DNA of 8,125 bases from positions 1 to 8,125 of the forward strand of contig JAYWGJ010000116.1 in NCBI GenBank assembly GCA_043778315.1, in the 5' to 3' direction. Position 1 is the first letter of the stretch. Every line of letters begins with the position of its first letter. The notes below the pieces were generated by a model. It had not been told where the DNA came from. It saw only the letters and a program-made list of their open reading frames with translations, and ran no database searches. The DNA is from JBEEMU01 sp043778315 (GTDB lineage: Bacteria; Bacteroidota; Bacteroidia; Chitinophagales; Saprospiraceae). A program made the translations under genes and the position numbers. This document shows positions 6,197 through 8,125 of the stretch, in pieces.

Positions 6197-7000
6197 ATGC
6201 ACCTCATACCACAACACTTGCGCACCTTTGGTGCTTTATTAGGATTTTTTGCCTTGCCGTTTATAGCGATGGCACAAAGCAAAACAGCCGCTACGCCTAC
6301 CACTTTACCAGCCAATGTACCTGCTGCTACGCAAGCGCAGATAGCAAAATTAATGGAAAGTTTCGGCAAAGGCAAACCCGCAGTAACGCCTGCGCCGTCA
6401 GATGCACCCGACAAGGTGAGTTCGCCGAAACAAGACCGTGCCAATACGATTCAGTTGCTAAAAGAATTTGGTAAAACAAAAAATAATACGGCTGCCAAAG
6501 GCGCGTCCGCAGCAACGCAACCCGTAGTAGGTCCGCCTGCACCCGCCGCACTCACGCCGTACATTCCTCAATATACAGATGCTACCCTTGCCGCGCATAC
6601 TATTAATACCGCTCTGCCCGTAGGCACTATTGCAGGCGGTGCAGATGTGTCGGGCGGTGGCGCGGCTACTTATAGTATTCCTATCATTGTGCCGCCCGGC
6701 ACTAACGGCGTTGCGCCGACCCTTTCTATCAATTATAGCAGTCAGGGAGGCAACGGGCATCTCGGGCAAGGCTGGAGCTTAGGCGGTTTATCGGCGATTA
6801 CTCGCGACGGACACAAGAAAATATTTGAGGGCGAGTTTACCGCCGTGCAGATCAATAATAATGATGCGTTTAGTATGGACGGCGAACACCTCAAAGTGAT
6901 TACAGGTGGTAGCGGCGCGGACGGTACGGTGTATGATACCTATATGACCAGTTTTGGTACAATCATTTCGCATGGCAATATGGGCGGCGGTCCGATGTAG
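6197..7000 (+). CDS. SpvB/RHS-type secreted protein, N-terminal part, ended by TAG
   Basis: The 267-residue product begins with a signal peptide (core GALLGFFALPFIAMA, probable cut after A26, AMA|Q). Residues 27-125 are an Ala/Pro/Thr/Lys-rich linker containing two similar amphipathic stretches, AKLMESFGKGK (50-60) and IQLLKEFGKTK (85-95). From about 145 the SpvB N-terminal domain starts: GGADVSGGGAATYSIPI, then PPGTNGVAPTLSINYSS, GHLGQGWSLGGLSAITR and DGEHL. These proteins are usually large surface or toxin-complex proteins with FG-GAP and RHS repeats downstream. Here the frame ends at TAG 6998-7000 after GGGPM, but homology resumes at once in the same frame. The leader MHLIPQHLRTF resembles the start of the 4540 gene. 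The fragment is probably secreted; whether it works alone is doubtful. Confidence 0.8.
   Translation: MHLIPQHLRTFGALLGFFALPFIAMAQSKTAATPTTLPANVPAATQAQIAKLMESFGKGKPAVTPAPSDAPDKVSSPKQDRANTIQLLKEFGKTKNNTAAKGASAATQPVVGPPAPAALTPYIPQYTDATLAAHTINTALPVGTIAGGADVSGGGAATYSIPIIVPPGTNGVAPTLSINYSSQGGNGHLGQGWSLGGLSAITRDGHKKIFEGEFTAVQINNNDAFSMDGEHLKVITGGSGADGTVYDTYMTSFGTIISHGNMGGGPM
6998..7000 (+). other. In-frame TAG interrupting the SpvB-like gene
   Basis: The codon lies between GGGPM and FEVITKDN in one continuous frame. It is one base from TGG (Trp) or TAT/TAC (Tyr), so a point nonsense mutation explains it simply. The other genes here end in TAA, so a recoded TAG is not supported by them. Confidence 0.85.
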
Positions 7001-7006
7001 TTTGAG

Positions 7007-8041
7007 GTGATTACCAAAGATAATATGGTGCTACAATACGGTAATACGCCTGACTCGCGGGTATTGGCAAGTAACGATGCCACAATGATGTGGTTGCTGT
7101 CGCGTACCATTGATGCCAACGGCAATTATATTGATTTTGTGTATAATCGATACGATGACCCACGAATTGTTGCTATTAAATATACGGGTAACACCTTACT
7201 CGATACAGACCCTTACAATACTATCCTTTTTCATTACGACGACCGAACCGACAAAAACGCAATGTTTCAGGCAGGCACCGAAATTGATTTGACCCATTTA
7301 TTGTCTGATATAGAAACCTATACGGAAGGCAGCCTAACCAAACGCTACAGCTTTAAGTACAGCTACGACCTCACTACCAGCCTACTGAGCGAGGTACACG
7401 AAACTGCTTTTGATGCGGCGGGCAATAGTGCCGAGTTTAACCCCACCATATTTGAGTACCCGAGCGGTACGGGCTGCTATAATGAATATACTACTCTGCC
7501 CAGCAGCCTATCTACTTCTAATTTACACGATGATATTATCTTAGATTTTAATGGTGATGGGTATGCGGATATAGCTGCTGTTGGCTATCGTTTCGATAGG
7601 GATATTTTTAATAGACCTATCCGTAAATTAATTGAAAACTATAATATCTTTTTGAAAAACCCCTCGGGTAACGGGTTTACTAATTATGTTTGGGATAGTC
7701 CATTTGGTAACTACGCTCCTGGCTATAATATAGCTCGTACAGGGCTGCCAGTGATACTCAATACTGCAATAGGTTTAGCTATGGGAGACCCAACTTCTTT
7801 GCTTGGCATAGCAGGCTTTGGCGTAGGTCACGCCATAATGGGTAAACCATACTCTAATGCAAGTATTGGTACGGATATAAATGGAGATGGTAAAGACGAG
7901 TTGCTGATGTTTGGCATGAACAATCAGGAAATCGGTCCACTTGAAATTTTTTGGGGTGGCTCTGGACCTGCTGGATTTCCTTTTGGAGGCTATCCGTTTA
8001 CATCATTCACTTGGCATAAGTACCTGCATGTGCTATCCTAA
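7007..8041 (+). CDS. SpvB/RHS-type protein, downstream fragment with FG-GAP loops
   Basis: This 344-codon stretch is in frame with the preceding 267 codons; without the TAG the two form one protein of 614 residues. It continues the SpvB pattern: ITKDNMVLQYGN, then WLLSRTIDANGNYIDFVY (29-46), a core of strands typical of the family, and two FG-GAP/VCBS-type calcium loops, DFNGDGYAD (180-188) and DINGDGKDE (290-298). Between them lies a hydrophobic stretch (about 246-278) rich in Gly and Ile. The GTG start at 7007 is only the first possible initiator after the stop; there is no signal peptide, so a separate product would stay inside the cell. It ends at TAA 8041, far short of usual SpvB/RHS proteins. 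It is best read as part of one damaged gene. Confidence 0.65.
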   Translation: MITKDNMVLQYGNTPDSRVLASNDATMMWLLSRTIDANGNYIDFVYNRYDDPRIVAIKYTGNTLLDTDPYNTILFHYDDRTDKNAMFQAGTEIDLTHLLSDIETYTEGSLTKRYSFKYSYDLTTSLLSEVHETAFDAAGNSAEFNPTIFEYPSGTGCYNEYTTLPSSLSTSNLHDDIILDFNGDGYADIAAVGYRFDRDIFNRPIRKLIENYNIFLKNPSGNGFTNYVWDSPFGNYAPGYNIARTGLPVILNTAIGLAMGDPTSLLGIAGFGVGHAIMGKPYSNASIGTDINGDGKDELLMFGMNNQEIGPLEIFWGGSGPAGFPFGGYPFTSFTWHKYLHVLS

Positions 8042-8125
8042 AAAAGGTTGACGGAGCAGTCCCTTACCAACCATGGTTATAGAACAAAAAGAGTATGTCA
8101 CAAATTCGGGTAATTCGGATAAAAA

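Noticed and set aside
6172..6769. Several minus-strand open frames opposite the SpvB-like gene
   Set aside because: Their Ala/Cys/Arg-rich products are what an antisense reading of an Ala/Pro/Gly-rich gene gives; no start context or homology is visible.
6998..7000. Reassigned TAG or pyrrolysine codon
   Set aside because: The other genes of the window contain no in-frame TAG and end in TAA, and no suppressor tRNA is seen here, so a nonsense mutation is simpler.

Overview
The window looks like chromosomal DNA of a member of the Bacteroidota. Four things point there: a type A type IX secretion (T9SS) sorting domain at the end of one protein, a TAnnTTTG-type -7 promoter box ahead of coaX, the pairing of coaX with an outer-membrane protein whose mature end carries the SPYSRFGIGD signature, and AT-rich leaders in place of clear Shine-Dalgarno sequences. 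I cannot name the genus.

Left part (1-4200, minus strand): a compact four-gene run read right to left, coaX (type III pantothenate kinase), an outer-membrane beta-barrel protein, galE (UDP-glucose 4-epimerase) and rfbA (glucose-1-phosphate thymidylyltransferase). Gaps are about 24-35 bp, so this is probably one operon. It joins coenzyme A synthesis and an envelope protein to nucleotide-sugar supply for surface polysaccharide. A hairpin-forming 85-bp repeat lies just beyond rfbA.

Middle part (4200-6190): a divergent intergenic region holds a strong terminator-like hairpin inside an 11-bp inverted repeat. Next is a small secreted T9SS cargo gene whose signal-peptide codons contain four copies of a 7-bp tandem repeat. 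With four copies the frame is broken; with three copies signal peptide and sorting domain join into a 183-residue protein. This is a candidate phase-variable switch. After it come a small hairpin, a gene for a probable outer-membrane beta-barrel, a degenerate heptamer array, and a second copy of the 85-bp element in the same orientation relative to its upstream gene as the first copy.

Right part (6197-8125, plus strand): the N-terminal part of an SpvB/RHS-type secreted protein, cut by a single in-frame TAG and stopped again at 8041 shortly after two FG-GAP-type calcium loops. It looks like a decaying or interrupted gene, and the last 84 bases contain no convincing continuation in one frame.

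The most notable theme is heptanucleotide periodicity at three places (970-997, 4589-4620, 5924-5986) together with a paired, structured 3'-end repeat. I saw no tRNA, rRNA, CRISPR array or transposase.
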